From NCBI GenBank assembly GCA_020099315.1, contig CP083650.1, positions 2,542,001-2,606,000 on the forward strand: a stretch of DNA of 64,000 nucleotides, read 5' to 3'. Below the pieces are notes generated by a model, which saw only the letters and a list, made by a program, of their open reading frames with translations, searched no databases and was not told the DNA's origin. Below are positions 25,286 to 34,489 of the stretch, in pieces. The position numbers were made by a program, and so were the translations under genes. Position 1 is the stretch's first letter. Each line of letters opens with the position of its first letter. The stretch comes from Citrobacter europaeus. Lineage in GTDB: Bacteria; Pseudomonadota; Gammaproteobacteria; Enterobacterales; Enterobacteriaceae.

Positions 25286-26932
25286 TTACTTAACGCAGCG
25301 TGCGCACTGCGACGTCTGAATTTGCTTGAAGAAATCGTTGCCTTTGTCATCCACCAGGATAAACGCCGGGAAATCTTCCACTTCAATTTTCCAGATAGCT
25401 TCCATCCCGAGTTCAGGGTATTCCACACACTCCAGACTCTTGATGCTGCCCTGGGCCAGTACCGCAGCGGGGCCGCCAATACTGCCTAAGTAGAAACCGC
25501 CATGCTTATGGCAAGCGTCGGTCACCTGCTGGCTACGGTTGCCTTTCGCCAGCATGATCATACTCCCACCAGCGCCCTGGAGCTGGTCAACATACGAGTC
25601 CATACGCCCGGCAGTGGTTGGACCAAGCGAACCAGAGGCATAGCCTTCCGGCGTTTTTGCCGGACCGGCGTAGTAGATCGGATGATCCTTAACATACTGC
25701 GGCAAACTTTCGCCGTTATCCAGCCGTTCTTTCAGTTTCGCATGCGCAATATCACGGCCAACAATGATTGTACCGTTAAGCGACAGACGCGTAGATACCG
25801 GGTACTGCGACAACTGGGCCAGGATCTCTTTCATCGGGCGATTGAGGTCAACGTGCACCGCTTCCCCCTCTCCCGCCTGGCGCAGCTCTTCTGGTATATA
25901 TTTGCCAGGATTATGCTCCAGTTTTTCGATCCAGATACCTTCGCGGTTGATCTTAGCTTTGATATTTCTATCGGCTGAGCAAGAAACACCCATACCAACC
26001 GGACACGACGCGCCGTGACGCGGCAGACGGATCACGCGGATGTCATGTGCGAAGTACTTCCCGCCAAACTGCGCGCCCAGTCCCAAATTCTGCGCCTCAA
26101 TCAGCAGCTCTTTTTCCAGATCGACATCGCGGAATGCCTGGCCGTGTTCGTTACCTTCGGTCGGCAGCTCATCGTAATATTTAGCCGAGGCCAGTTTCAC
26201 CGTTTTCAGCGTGGCCTCCGCTGACGTACCACCAATAACAAACGCAATGTGATACGGCGGGCAAGCCGCAGTTCCCAGCGTTCGCATCTTCTCAACCAGG
26301 TAATCTTTTAATTTGCCTGGCGTCAGCAGCGCTTTGGTTTCCTGGTACAGATAGGTTTTGTTCGCCGAACCACCGCCTTTGGCAATACACAGGAATTTGT
26401 ATTCGTCGCCGTCGACGGTATACAAATCTATCTGTGCAGGCAGGTTGGTACCGGTGTTTACCTCTTTATACATATCCAGCGCGGCGTTTTGCGAATAGCG
26501 CAGGTTGTCTTCGATGTAGGTGTTATACACCCCCCGCGCCAGCGCAGCTTCATCGCCGCCACCGGTCCAGACGCGCTGACCTTTTTTACCTACGATAATC
26601 GCGGTTCCGGTGTCCTGACAGGTAGGCAAAATACCTTTAGCCGCGATATCGGAATTGCGCAGGAATTGCAGGGCCACATATTTGTCGTTTTCACTGGCTT
26701 CGGGGTCACGCAGAATATCGGCCACCTGCTGTTGATGCGCAGGACGCAGCATAAACGACGCATCATGAAAGGCCTGACGAGCCAGCAGGGTTAAGGCTTG
26801 CGGTGCTATTTTAACAATCTCCTGCCCTTCAAATTCGGCAACGGAGACATGATCGCTGGTCAGCAGATAGTATTCGGTATCATCCTTTTTGAGGGGGAAA
26901 GGATGCTGATAATGAAAGGGTTTGTTTGACAT
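25286..26932 (-). CDS. fumA: Class I [4Fe-4S] fumarase FumA
   Basis: A 548-residue iron-sulfur fumarase of the TCA cycle. The three cluster cysteines are Cys105 (LPTCQDTG), Cys224 (GTAACPPY) and Cys318 (GVSCSADRN), at the same positions as in E. coli FumA. The N-terminal domain holds the cluster; the C-terminal domain contains the GPTTAGRMDSYVD region. The enzyme is superoxide-sensitive, complementing the stable FumC downstream. Its start is divergent from manA. Confidence 0.97.
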   Translation of the reverse strand: MSNKPFHYQHPFPLKKDDTEYYLLTSDHVSVAEFEGQEIVKIAPQALTLLARQAFHDASFMLRPAHQQQVADILRDPEASENDKYVALQFLRNSDIAAKGILPTCQDTGTAIIVGKKGQRVWTGGGDEAALARGVYNTYIEDNLRYSQNAALDMYKEVNTGTNLPAQIDLYTVDGDEYKFLCIAKGGGSANKTYLYQETKALLTPGKLKDYLVEKMRTLGTAACPPYHIAFVIGGTSAEATLKTVKLASAKYYDELPTEGNEHGQAFRDVDLEKELLIEAQNLGLGAQFGGKYFAHDIRVIRLPRHGASCPVGMGVSCSADRNIKAKINREGIWIEKLEHNPGKYIPEELRQAGEGEAVHVDLNRPMKEILAQLSQYPVSTRLSLNGTIIVGRDIAHAKLKERLDNGESLPQYVKDHPIYYAGPAKTPEGYASGSLGPTTAGRMDSYVDQLQGAGGSMIMLAKGNRSQQVTDACHKHGGFYLGSIGGPAAVLAQGSIKSLECVEYPELGMEAIWKIEVEDFPAFILVDDKGNDFFKQIQTSQCARCVK

Positions 26933-27194
26933 TGTGCTCTCACTTACTGCTCGGTCTGGTTATTCTCTGGGCAGATGTTCCATTGCCCTGCTTCCCTGCC
27001 GCAGGTCGGATTGTAGAAGTAAGGGCTTTCTGCAACCGGAATTGCTCAGGGTATTAAAAGCGAGTCACCATATCCTACACAATTTTTTAACAAAAACTGA
27101 GACAAGTACGACTTTTTACATGTGCAGGTTACTTCCCTCGGGGTTTCTTGGTTTAATAGCCGCAGAAAATTCCACATTGAAACAGGGCTTGAGA

Positions 27195-28370
27195 ATGCAA
27201 AAACTCATCAACTCAGTGCAGAACTACGCCTGGGGAAGTAAAACTGCGTTAACGGAACTTTATGGGATTGCCAACCCCACTCAGCAACCGATGGCTGAGT
27301 TGTGGATGGGCGCGCATCCGAAAAGCAGCTCGCAGGTTCTGGGCGCTGACGGCCAGAAGGTCGCTCTGCGCGATGTCATCGAACACGATAAATCCGCACT
27401 GTTAGGCGATGCCGTTGCCAAACGCTTTGGTGAACTGCCTTTCCTGTTTAAAGTGCTCTGCGCCGCGCAACCTCTTTCGATTCAGGTTCATCCTAACAAG
27501 CGCAATTCTGAAATCGGATTTGCCAAAGAAAACGCGGCGGGGATCCCGATGGATGCCGCCGAGCGCAACTACAAAGATCCTAACCACAAGCCGGAACTGG
27601 TTTTTGCTTTAACGCCATTTCTGGCGATGAACGCATTTCGCGAGTTCTCAGACATTGTTGCACTGTTACAACCGGTTAGTGCAGCGCACCCGGCTATTGC
27701 GCATTTCCTGCAGGAACCGAGCGCAGAACGTCTGAGCTATCTTTTCGCCAGCTTACTGAATATGCAGGATGAGGAGAAATCCCATGCGCTGGCAATCCTG
27801 AAATCAGCGCTGAACAGCCAGCAGGGTGAACCCTGGCAAACCATTCGCCTGGTAGCCGACTTCTACCCGAACGACAGCGGGCTCTTCTCCCCGTTGCTGC
27901 TCAATGTGGTGAAGCTCAATCCAGGCGAGGCGATGTTCCTGTTTGCCGAAACCCCACATGCCTACCTGCAAGGTGTGGCGCTTGAGGTAATGGCTAACTC
28001 GGACAACGTGCTTCGCGCCGGACTGACACCAAAATACATTGATATCCCGGAGCTGGTCGCCAACGTTAAGTTTGTCGCCAAACCTGCAAACCAGCTGCTG
28101 ACCACACCGGTTAAGACCGATGGCGAACTGGACTTCCCTATTCCGGTCGACGATTTCGCCTTCTCCCTGCATGAACTGACCGCCGATGGCACAGAAATCA
28201 GTCAGCAAAGTGCGGCTATTTTGTTCTGCATCGAGGGGGAAGCCGTGCTGAGTAAAGGCGAGCAGCGTCTGGTCCTGCTGCCGGGTGAATCGGCCTTTAT
28301 TAGCGCGAATGAATCGCCGATAAACGTCAGCGGCAAGGGTCGTTTAGCTCGGGTTTATAACAAGCTGTAG
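27195..28370 (+). CDS. manA: Mannose-6-phosphate isomerase
   Basis: A 391-residue type I zinc phosphomannose isomerase converting mannose-6-phosphate to fructose-6-phosphate. The signature around LSIQVHPNK (Gln and His ligands), HKPELVFAL (Glu) and ETPHAYLQG (His) is intact. The start MQKLINSVQNYAWGSK matches E. coli; the frame stays open upstream into the fumA start region, but that part is not conserved. It is divergent from fumA with a 262-bp gap. A terminator lies between it and ydgA. Confidence 0.97.
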   Translation: MQKLINSVQNYAWGSKTALTELYGIANPTQQPMAELWMGAHPKSSSQVLGADGQKVALRDVIEHDKSALLGDAVAKRFGELPFLFKVLCAAQPLSIQVHPNKRNSEIGFAKENAAGIPMDAAERNYKDPNHKPELVFALTPFLAMNAFREFSDIVALLQPVSAAHPAIAHFLQEPSAERLSYLFASLLNMQDEEKSHALAILKSALNSQQGEPWQTIRLVADFYPNDSGLFSPLLLNVVKLNPGEAMFLFAETPHAYLQGVALEVMANSDNVLRAGLTPKYIDIPELVANVKFVAKPANQLLTTPVKTDGELDFPIPVDDFAFSLHELTADGTEISQQSAAILFCIEGEAVLSKGEQRLVLLPGESAFISANESPINVSGKGRLARVYNKL

Positions 28371-28433
28371 CAAGATACTGATATTTTTAACAACTCTTGC
28401 TAAGCTGTAGTGAGTTAAAGACATGTCACTCCT

Positions 28434-28465
28434 CCAGGCGTCTTCAAACGCCTGGTTTTATTTTA
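28434..28465 (+). terminator. Terminator between manA and ydgA
   Basis: CCAGGCGT (28434-28441) and ACGCCTGG (28448-28455) form an 8-bp stem with a 6-nt loop, followed by TTTTATTTTA. It ends only 11 bp before the ydgA start codon, so it could also act as a leader hairpin. Confidence 0.8.
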
Positions 28466-28476
28466 TGGATATCAAA

Positions 28477-29985
28477 ATGAAAAAATCGCTGGTAGCTGCG
28501 GGTGTGGTGGTTGCACTGGGTATCGTCTGGACGGGCGGAGCCTGGTACACAGGAAAGAAACTCGAAACGCATCTCGCCGAGATGGTGACGCAGGCAAACG
28601 AACAGTTAAAACGCTACTCCCCTGAGGCGGGCATTGAACTGAGTTATCAAAACTACCAGCGCGGCGTGTTCAATAGCCAACTGCAGTTGGTGGTAAAACC
28701 TATCGCCGGACAGGCTGATTCCTGGCTGAAACCGGGACAAAGCATCGTCCTGAATGAAACCGTGGATCACGGTCCTTTCCCGCTGGCTCAGTTGAAATCA
28801 CTGAATCTGGTTCCGGCAATGGCCTCCGTGAAAACGACGCTGGTCAATAACGACGTTACCAAACCGTTGTTTGATATTGCCAAAGGTGAGACGCCATTCA
28901 TCATTAACTCCCGTATTAGCTACAGTGGCGATACCCGTTCCGCTCTCTCTCTCAAGCCACTGAACTATGAGAAAGGCGATGAAAAAGTGGCCTTTAGCGG
29001 CGGCGAGTTCCAGTTTACGGCTGACAAAGACGGCAATGCTGTGTCGCTGACTGGCGAAGCGCAAAGTGGCCTGGTTAATGCGGTCAATGAGTACGATCAG
29101 AAAGTACAGGTTACTTTTAATAACCTGAAAACTGAAGGTTCCAGCAGTATCGCCAGCTTTGGTGAGCGCATCGGCGACCAGAAATTGTCACTCGAAAAAC
29201 TGTCGATTTCAGTCGAGGGTAAAGAGCTGGCGGTACTGGAAGGTATGGGTATCGATGGCAAATCCGATCTGATCAACGATGGCAAAACCGTAAACAGCCA
29301 GCTGGATTACACCCTGAACAGTCTTAAACTTCAGGGCCAGGATATGGGAAGCGGTAAACTGACGCTGAAAGTGGGCCAGATAGACGGTGAAGCGCTGCAC
29401 CAGTTCAGCCAGCAGTATAGCGCCCAAACCAAAGCGCTGATGTCACAGATTGACGTGGTGCAAAATCCTGAGCTTTATCAGCAGAAAGTCACCGAAGCCT
29501 TCTTCAATGCACTGCCAATTCTGATGAAAGGCGAGCCGGTCATTACTATTGCCCCGCTGAGCTGGAAGAACGCAAAAGGTGAAACCGCATTTAATCTGTC
29601 CCTGCTGCTAAAAGATCCGACTGCAAACTCCGTGGAGCCGCAAACGCTGGCGCAGGAAGTGGATCGCTCCGTCAAATCACTGGACGCTAAACTGACAATT
29701 CCTGTCGATATGGCGACTGAGTTCATGACGCAGATTGCCAAACTGGAAGGATATCAGCAGGAAGAAGCAGCAGGTCTGGCGAAGCAACAGGTTAATGGCC
29801 TGGCGGCGATGGGTCAGATGTTCCGTATTACGACGCTGCAGGACAACGTTATCGGCTCCAGCCTGCAATATGCAAACGGCCAGGTAACGCTGAACGGACA
29901 AAAAATGCCGCTGGATGAGTTTGTTGGCATGTTCGGTATGCCTTCTCTTACACAGCCGGACGTTCCTGCCATCCCGCAACAGTAA
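28477..29985 (+). CDS. ydgA: DUF945 family protein YdgA
   Basis: A 502-residue protein with an N-terminal membrane anchor or signal (about residues 3-24) and a long repetitive beta-rich region typical of the DUF945/YdgA family (paralogues YihF and YdgA in E. coli). The start MKKSLVAAGVVVALG corresponds to E. coli YdgA, which is also 502 residues; an upstream in-frame extension overlaps the terminator hairpin. It is probably periplasmic and inner-membrane anchored. Function is unknown. Followed by a strong terminator. Confidence 0.92.
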   Translation: MKKSLVAAGVVVALGIVWTGGAWYTGKKLETHLAEMVTQANEQLKRYSPEAGIELSYQNYQRGVFNSQLQLVVKPIAGQADSWLKPGQSIVLNETVDHGPFPLAQLKSLNLVPAMASVKTTLVNNDVTKPLFDIAKGETPFIINSRISYSGDTRSALSLKPLNYEKGDEKVAFSGGEFQFTADKDGNAVSLTGEAQSGLVNAVNEYDQKVQVTFNNLKTEGSSSIASFGERIGDQKLSLEKLSISVEGKELAVLEGMGIDGKSDLINDGKTVNSQLDYTLNSLKLQGQDMGSGKLTLKVGQIDGEALHQFSQQYSAQTKALMSQIDVVQNPELYQQKVTEAFFNALPILMKGEPVITIAPLSWKNAKGETAFNLSLLLKDPTANSVEPQTLAQEVDRSVKSLDAKLTIPVDMATEFMTQIAKLEGYQQEEAAGLAKQQVNGLAAMGQMFRITTLQDNVIGSSLQYANGQVTLNGQKMPLDEFVGMFGMPSLTQPDVPAIPQQ

Positions 29986-30002
29986 TCACTGTTTTATGAC
30001 TG

Positions 30003-30034
30003 GCCCGATAGCATTGCTTATCGGGCTTTTTTTT
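30003..30034 (+). terminator. Terminator of ydgA
   Basis: GCCCGATA (30003-30010) and TATCGGGC (30019-30026) are followed by eight T residues. It also abuts the end of the convergent malI gene. Confidence 0.9.
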
Positions 30035-31061
30035 ATTTCGCTGCCACCAGCCGAGCGGAAAGTGTCAGATTGCGTGAATGGCCTTCATCGTGGCCAATGC
30101 GTTGGAGCATGCGTTCAGCAAGGGTATATCCCATTTCACGAGCGGGCGTACAGGCCCAAATAATAGGGATATCGTCCAGCGCGTTTTCTGCCACATCGGC
30201 GAATCCGGCCAACGATATTTGCTGTTCGAAATAACGATCTACGCCAATTTCACCACTCTGACGTCCAGCTCTCATCAGGCCGAACCAGGCGCCTATGGCG
30301 ATTATTTCGTTGTAGCACACTACCGCGCTGATTGTCGGATTGCGACGCAACAGCGCTGTCACCTCTTCAGCGGCCTGCTTCTGGCTGGATGAACACTCCA
30401 GCACCCAGTCGCTATGAAACGGTAAACCATATTTTAGCAACGTGGCGCAATAGCCGCCGACGCGCTCTGCGCGGGTCAATGAAGAACTCTGCCCCCCCAG
30501 CCAGGCAATACGCTGGTGCCCGTGGCGGATAAGATGTTCAACTAATAACTGGGCAGCCTGCATGTTATCGGGTCTGACGGTGTCAACCTCATCCATGTAG
30601 CTGGCGCGTGATGCAAATACTACCGGGATCCCTTTGTCAGCGGCCAGTTGTTGCAGCGCGTCACTGCTGCCGGCAGCTCCGGCAATGACCACGCCATCCA
30701 CCCCTTGATTGAGCAACATCGCGAAACGCTGCGCCAGCTGTTCGCCATCTTTACCACCATGCAGTAAAAAGACCATGCGCCCCTGCGCTTCTAACGCTTC
30801 CGTCAGCCCCGCCGTCAGCTCTGCGTAAAACGGCGTAGACAGATCGCGCACAATCAGACCAATTACCCCGCTTTGCCCGCCACGCAGCGCTGATGCCTGG
30901 CGGTTACGCACAAACCCCAGTTGCTCAATAGCAGCATTAACTCGTTCGCCGGTGGCTGATGAAATTCGCCCTTTTCCACTGAGCACTAATGAGACGGTAC
31001 TGACCGAAACCCCTGCAGCCAGCGCAACATCATGGATGGTTATTTTTTTGGCTATAGCCAT
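30033..31061 (-). CDS. malI: LacI-family repressor MalI
   Basis: A 342-residue LacI/GalR-type repressor, the same length as E. coli MalI. The N-terminal helix-turn-helix reads ITIHDVALAAGVSVSTVSLVLSGKG and is followed by a hinge and a periplasmic-binding-protein-like effector domain. It represses malXY and itself. Two matching operators lie in the malI-malX gap. The start MAIAKKITIHD is chosen over an upstream in-frame extension. In E. coli K-12 the uid (glucuronidase) genes and hdhA lie between ydgA and malI; here ydgA is directly adjacent. Confidence 0.96.
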   Translation of the reverse strand: MAIAKKITIHDVALAAGVSVSTVSLVLSGKGRISSATGERVNAAIEQLGFVRNRQASALRGGQSGVIGLIVRDLSTPFYAELTAGLTEALEAQGRMVFLLHGGKDGEQLAQRFAMLLNQGVDGVVIAGAAGSSDALQQLAADKGIPVVFASRASYMDEVDTVRPDNMQAAQLLVEHLIRHGHQRIAWLGGQSSSLTRAERVGGYCATLLKYGLPFHSDWVLECSSSQKQAAEEVTALLRRNPTISAVVCYNEIIAIGAWFGLMRAGRQSGEIGVDRYFEQQISLAGFADVAENALDDIPIIWACTPAREMGYTLAERMLQRIGHDEGHSRNLTLSARLVAAK

Positions 31062-31091
31062 AAAAACAGAAAACTCCCTGATAACGTGACG

Positions 31092-31107
31092 GATAAAACG
31101 TTTTATC
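31092..31107. promoter_or_regulatory. MalI operator (malI side)
   Basis: GATAAAACGTTTTATC is a perfect 16-bp palindrome identical to the E. coli MalI operator as I recall it. It lies 30 bp upstream of the malI start. Confidence 0.88.
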
Positions 31108-31170
31108 AATCACTTATATTTATACGCCCTATTATCGTTCGATAATGTGATTTATACCGCACTAAAATTA

Positions 31171-31186
31171 GGTAAAACGTTTTATC
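31171..31186. promoter_or_regulatory. MalI operator (malX side)
   Basis: GGTAAAACGTTTTATC matches the first operator at 15 of 16 bases and lies 44 bp upstream of the malX start. The centres of the two sites are 79 bp apart. Confidence 0.85.
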
Positions 31187-31230
31187 TTCTCGCCATCATT
31201 AGTCAGCCAGCTTTTACAAGGAGTCGTTTG

Positions 31231-32823
31231 ATGACGACGAGAACCACACCAAAAATAACGTTATGGGAATTTTTCCAGCAGTTGGGCAAAACCTTTATGT
31301 TGCCCGTAGCACTGCTCTCATTTTGCGGGATCATGTTGGGGATCGGCAGCTCGTTAAGCAGCCATGATGTCCTGACGCTGATCCCGGCGTTGGGAAACCC
31401 TGTGCTTCAGGCCATCTTCACCTGGATGAGCAAAGTTGGCTCGTTTGCGTTTAGCTTCCTGCCGGTCATGTTCTGTATTGCCATTCCTCTGGGCCTGGCC
31501 CGCGAGAACAAAGGTGTTGCTGCGTTTGCCGGTTTTGTCGGTTATGCGGTCATGAACCTTGCCGTCAACTTCTGGTTAACTGCCAAAGGTATCTTACCCA
31601 CCACAGATGCGGCGATCCTCAAAGCCAACAACGTGCAAAACATTTTGGGGATCCAGTCGATCGACACGGGGATCCTCGGCGCGGTTATTGCCGGGATCAT
31701 CGTTTGGATGCTGCATGAACGCTTCCACAACATTCGTCTGCCGGACGCGCTGGCCTTCTTCGGCGGTACCCGTTTTGTGCCTATTATCTCTTCAGTGGTG
31801 ATGGGTCTGGTCGGCCTGGTCATTCCCCTGATTTGGCCGGTTTTCGCCATGGGCATTACCGGACTCGGCCACATCATCAATAGCGCGGGAGAATTTGGTC
31901 CTATGCTGTTTGGTACCGGCGAACGCCTGCTGCTGCCTTTCGGCCTGCATCATATTCTGGTGGCATTGATTCGCTTCACCGAAGCTGGCGGCACGCAGGA
32001 AGTCTGTGGTCACAGCGTAAGCGGCGCACTGACTATTTTTCAGGCTCAACTGAGCTGCCCAACAACCCAGGGGTTCTCTGAAAGCGCCACTCGCTTCCTG
32101 TCCCAGGGTAAAATGCCGGCGTTCCTCGGTGGTTTACCGGGCGCGGCATTAGCCATGTACCACTGCGCACGTCCTGAGAATCGTCATAAGATTAAAGGGT
32201 TATTAATCTCTGGTTTGATCGCCTGTGTCATTGGCGGTACCACTGAACCCCTCGAGTTCTTATTCCTGTTCGTCGCCCCGGTACTGTATGTGATCCACGC
32301 CCTGCTTACCGGTCTTGGCTTCACCGTGATGGCGGTGCTTGGCGTCACAATCGGTAACACGGACGGTAACCTGATTGACTTCGTGGTGTTCGGTATCCTG
32401 CACGGACTGTCCACCAAGTGGTACCTGGTTCCTGTTGTGGCGGCTATTTGGTTCGCGGTGTATTACGTTATCTTCCGCTTCGCTATCACGCGCTTTAATC
32501 TCAAAACACCGGGTCGTGAAGTCGAAATTGCCAGCAATATCGAAAAAGTCATGGCTGGAGCGCCGGGTAAATCGGGTTACAACGTCCCCGCCATTCTGGC
32601 GGCGCTCGGCGGCGCGGAAAACATAGTCAGCCTGGATAACTGCATCACCCGTCTGCGCTTGTCAGTAAAAGATATGTCGCTTGTTAACGTACAGGCTCTG
32701 AAGGACAATCGAGCCATTGGCGTAGTACAACTCAATCAGCATAACCTCCAGGTGGTTATCGGCCCACAGGTCCAGTCGGTAAAAGACGAGATCGCGGTTC
32801 TGATGAATACCGTACAGGCGTAA
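31231..32823 (+). CDS. malX: PTS maltose/glucose-specific EIICB component MalX
   Basis: A 530-residue phosphotransferase permease. The EIIC membrane domain fills residues 1 to about 415; the EIIB domain at the C-terminus has the phospho-Cys in LDNCITRLRLSVKD. E. coli MalX can carry glucose and maltose, but its natural substrate is uncertain. AAGGAG lies 7 nt before the ATG. It forms an operon with malY (10-bp gap) under MalI control. Confidence 0.96.
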   Translation: MTTRTTPKITLWEFFQQLGKTFMLPVALLSFCGIMLGIGSSLSSHDVLTLIPALGNPVLQAIFTWMSKVGSFAFSFLPVMFCIAIPLGLARENKGVAAFAGFVGYAVMNLAVNFWLTAKGILPTTDAAILKANNVQNILGIQSIDTGILGAVIAGIIVWMLHERFHNIRLPDALAFFGGTRFVPIISSVVMGLVGLVIPLIWPVFAMGITGLGHIINSAGEFGPMLFGTGERLLLPFGLHHILVALIRFTEAGGTQEVCGHSVSGALTIFQAQLSCPTTQGFSESATRFLSQGKMPAFLGGLPGAALAMYHCARPENRHKIKGLLISGLIACVIGGTTEPLEFLFLFVAPVLYVIHALLTGLGFTVMAVLGVTIGNTDGNLIDFVVFGILHGLSTKWYLVPVVAAIWFAVYYVIFRFAITRFNLKTPGREVEIASNIEKVMAGAPGKSGYNVPAILAALGGAENIVSLDNCITRLRLSVKDMSLVNVQALKDNRAIGVVQLNQHNLQVVIGPQVQSVKDEIAVLMNTVQA

Positions 32824-32833
32824 GGACAACATT

Positions 32834-34006
32834 ATGTTTGATTTTTCAAAGGTTGTGGACAGACACGGTACCTGGTGTACCCAGTGGGATTACGTTGCCG
32901 ACCGTTTTGGTTCAGCAGACCTGCTGCCGTTCACCATTTCCGATATGGATTTTGCCACCGCACCTTGCATTCTGGAGGCGCTGACTCAGCGCCTGTCACA
33001 TGGCGTGTTGGGTTACAGCCGCTGGAAAAATGATGAATTTCTGGCGGCGATTAGCCACTGGTTTCTCTCGCGTCATAATACCCAAATTGATCCTCAATCG
33101 CTGGTTTATGGCCCCTCGGTCATCTATATGGTGTCGGAGCTGATCCGCCAGTGGTCCTCAGCAGGCGATGCGGTGGTCATTCATACGCCAGCTTACGACG
33201 CGTTTTACAAAGCGATTGAAGGTAATCAGCGCCAGGTGCGCGCTGTCGGACTGGAAAAACGCGCTGACGGTTGGTTTTGCGACATGGCTGCGTTGGAGCA
33301 AGCCCTGTCCCTACCTGAAAGCAAAATTCTCCTGCTTTGCAGCCCGCACAATCCAACCGGTAAGGTATGGACGCGCGACGAACTGGAAACCATGGCGGAA
33401 CTGTGTCAGCGCCACGGTGTAAAAGTCATCTCTGATGAGATCCATATGGATATGGTATGGGCAGACCAGCCGCACATCCCGTGGAGCAACGTCGCGCGCG
33501 ACAGCTGGGCGCTGTTCACCTCCGGTTCAAAGAGTTTCAATATTCCGGCATTAACCGGGGCTTACGGAATCATTGAGGATGCGCAAAGCCGTAACGATTA
33601 TCTCAGCGCGTTAAAAGGCCGCGATGGCCTTTCCTCGCCTGCGGTGTTGGCGCTTACTGCACATATTGCAGCCTACCAGCAAGGCGCTAGCTGGCTTGAT
33701 GCGCTACGCGATTACCTTGCCAGTAATCTGCACTTTGTTGCCCGTGAGCTAAATAGTGCATTCCCTGAGCTAAACTGGCAGGTTCCGCAATCCACCTATC
33801 TGGCATGGATTGACCTGCGCCCGCTCAATATTGATGACCACGCGCTGCAGGATGCGCTCATCCACCAGCAGAAAGTCGCCATCATGCCGGGATATACTTA
33901 CGGAGAAGAAGGCCGCGGTTTTGTACGCCTCAATGCCGGATGCCCGCGCTCCAAGCTTGAAAAAGGCGTTCAGGGTTTGATTAACGCCATCCGCACAATA
34001 CGTTAA
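32834..34006 (+). CDS. malY: Cystathionine beta-lyase / MalT antagonist MalY
   Basis: A 390-residue PLP enzyme of aminotransferase fold type I, the same length as E. coli MalY. The PLP lysine is Lys233 in SGSKSFNIPAL. It cleaves cystathionine and cysteine, and independently binds the transcription activator MalT and blocks maltose regulon expression. Second gene of malXY. A 13-bp stem terminator follows. Confidence 0.96.
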   Translation: MFDFSKVVDRHGTWCTQWDYVADRFGSADLLPFTISDMDFATAPCILEALTQRLSHGVLGYSRWKNDEFLAAISHWFLSRHNTQIDPQSLVYGPSVIYMVSELIRQWSSAGDAVVIHTPAYDAFYKAIEGNQRQVRAVGLEKRADGWFCDMAALEQALSLPESKILLLCSPHNPTGKVWTRDELETMAELCQRHGVKVISDEIHMDMVWADQPHIPWSNVARDSWALFTSGSKSFNIPALTGAYGIIEDAQSRNDYLSALKGRDGLSSPAVLALTAHIAAYQQGASWLDALRDYLASNLHFVARELNSAFPELNWQVPQSTYLAWIDLRPLNIDDHALQDALIHQQKVAIMPGYTYGEEGRGFVRLNAGCPRSKLEKGVQGLINAIRTIR

Positions 34007-34014
34007 ATAGCAAA

Positions 34015-34045
34015 GTAAAAGATCGCCACTTGGGCGATCTTTTAC
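34015..34045. terminator. Bidirectional terminator between malY and the PliG-like gene
   Basis: GTAAAAGATCGCC (34015-34027) and GGCGATCTTTTAC (34033-34045) form a perfect 13-bp stem with a 5-nt loop. The stem itself supplies TTTT on both strands. Confidence 0.85.
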
Positions 34046-34051
34046 TCATTA

Positions 34052-34489
34052 TTAGTTGGTAATTTTCATATGCAGCTGGAATGCGTTGGTTTTCCCTTCA
34101 TCTTTCGCCGCGCCTTTTTGATATATTCTGATAGTATACTTACCGCTGGCAGGCAGCGTATTTTTATAAGTATCACCGCTCATCATGCCATCAAAAATGA
34201 ATTGATCGCCCGGTGCAATAATACTCATGAAAGGATGAGGCCAGGCGCTTTTCAGAACTGCTTGCAGGGTCTGCCCTTTTTTGGCGACAAACGTATAATC
34301 TTTTGTTTTATCACCCGTAATTGTACCCTTGATATCTGCCCCGCTGGTGCCTTTTTTAAACTGGATCACATGCGTTTCATCCGCTTTATACGCCGCATGC
34401 GCAGGTACAGTTGCCAAAAGCAAACTTCCACAGAACATTGTACTGATAATTAGCTTTACACTTTTCACTTTATTAATACCCTCAGTCAT
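34052..34489 (-). CDS. PliG-like inhibitor of g-type lysozyme
   Basis: A 145-residue exported protein with a signal peptide ending VPAHA near residue 31. The mature part carries features of the g-type lysozyme inhibitor family (E. coli PliG/YcgK): an FKKGTSGADIKGTITG start, YTFVAKKGQTL, and LPASGKYTIRIYQ. PliG proteins protect enterobacteria from goose-type lysozyme in animal hosts. Identity to E. coli PliG is only partial, so this is a family call and inhibition is inferred. The ATG at 34489 is the one that leads directly into the signal peptide; the longer frame upstream has none. It sits alone between malY and add, where E. coli K-12 has no gene as far as I recall. Confidence 0.7.
   Translation of the reverse strand: MTEGINKVKSVKLIISTMFCGSLLLATVPAHAAYKADETHVIQFKKGTSGADIKGTITGDKTKDYTFVAKKGQTLQAVLKSAWPHPFMSIIAPGDQFIFDGMMSGDTYKNTLPASGKYTIRIYQKGAAKDEGKTNAFQLHMKITN

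Noticed and set aside
26922..27194. N-terminal extension of manA into the fumA start region
   Set aside because: The extra 91 codons are not conserved, overlap the divergent promoter region, and the E. coli-like start at 27195 is present.
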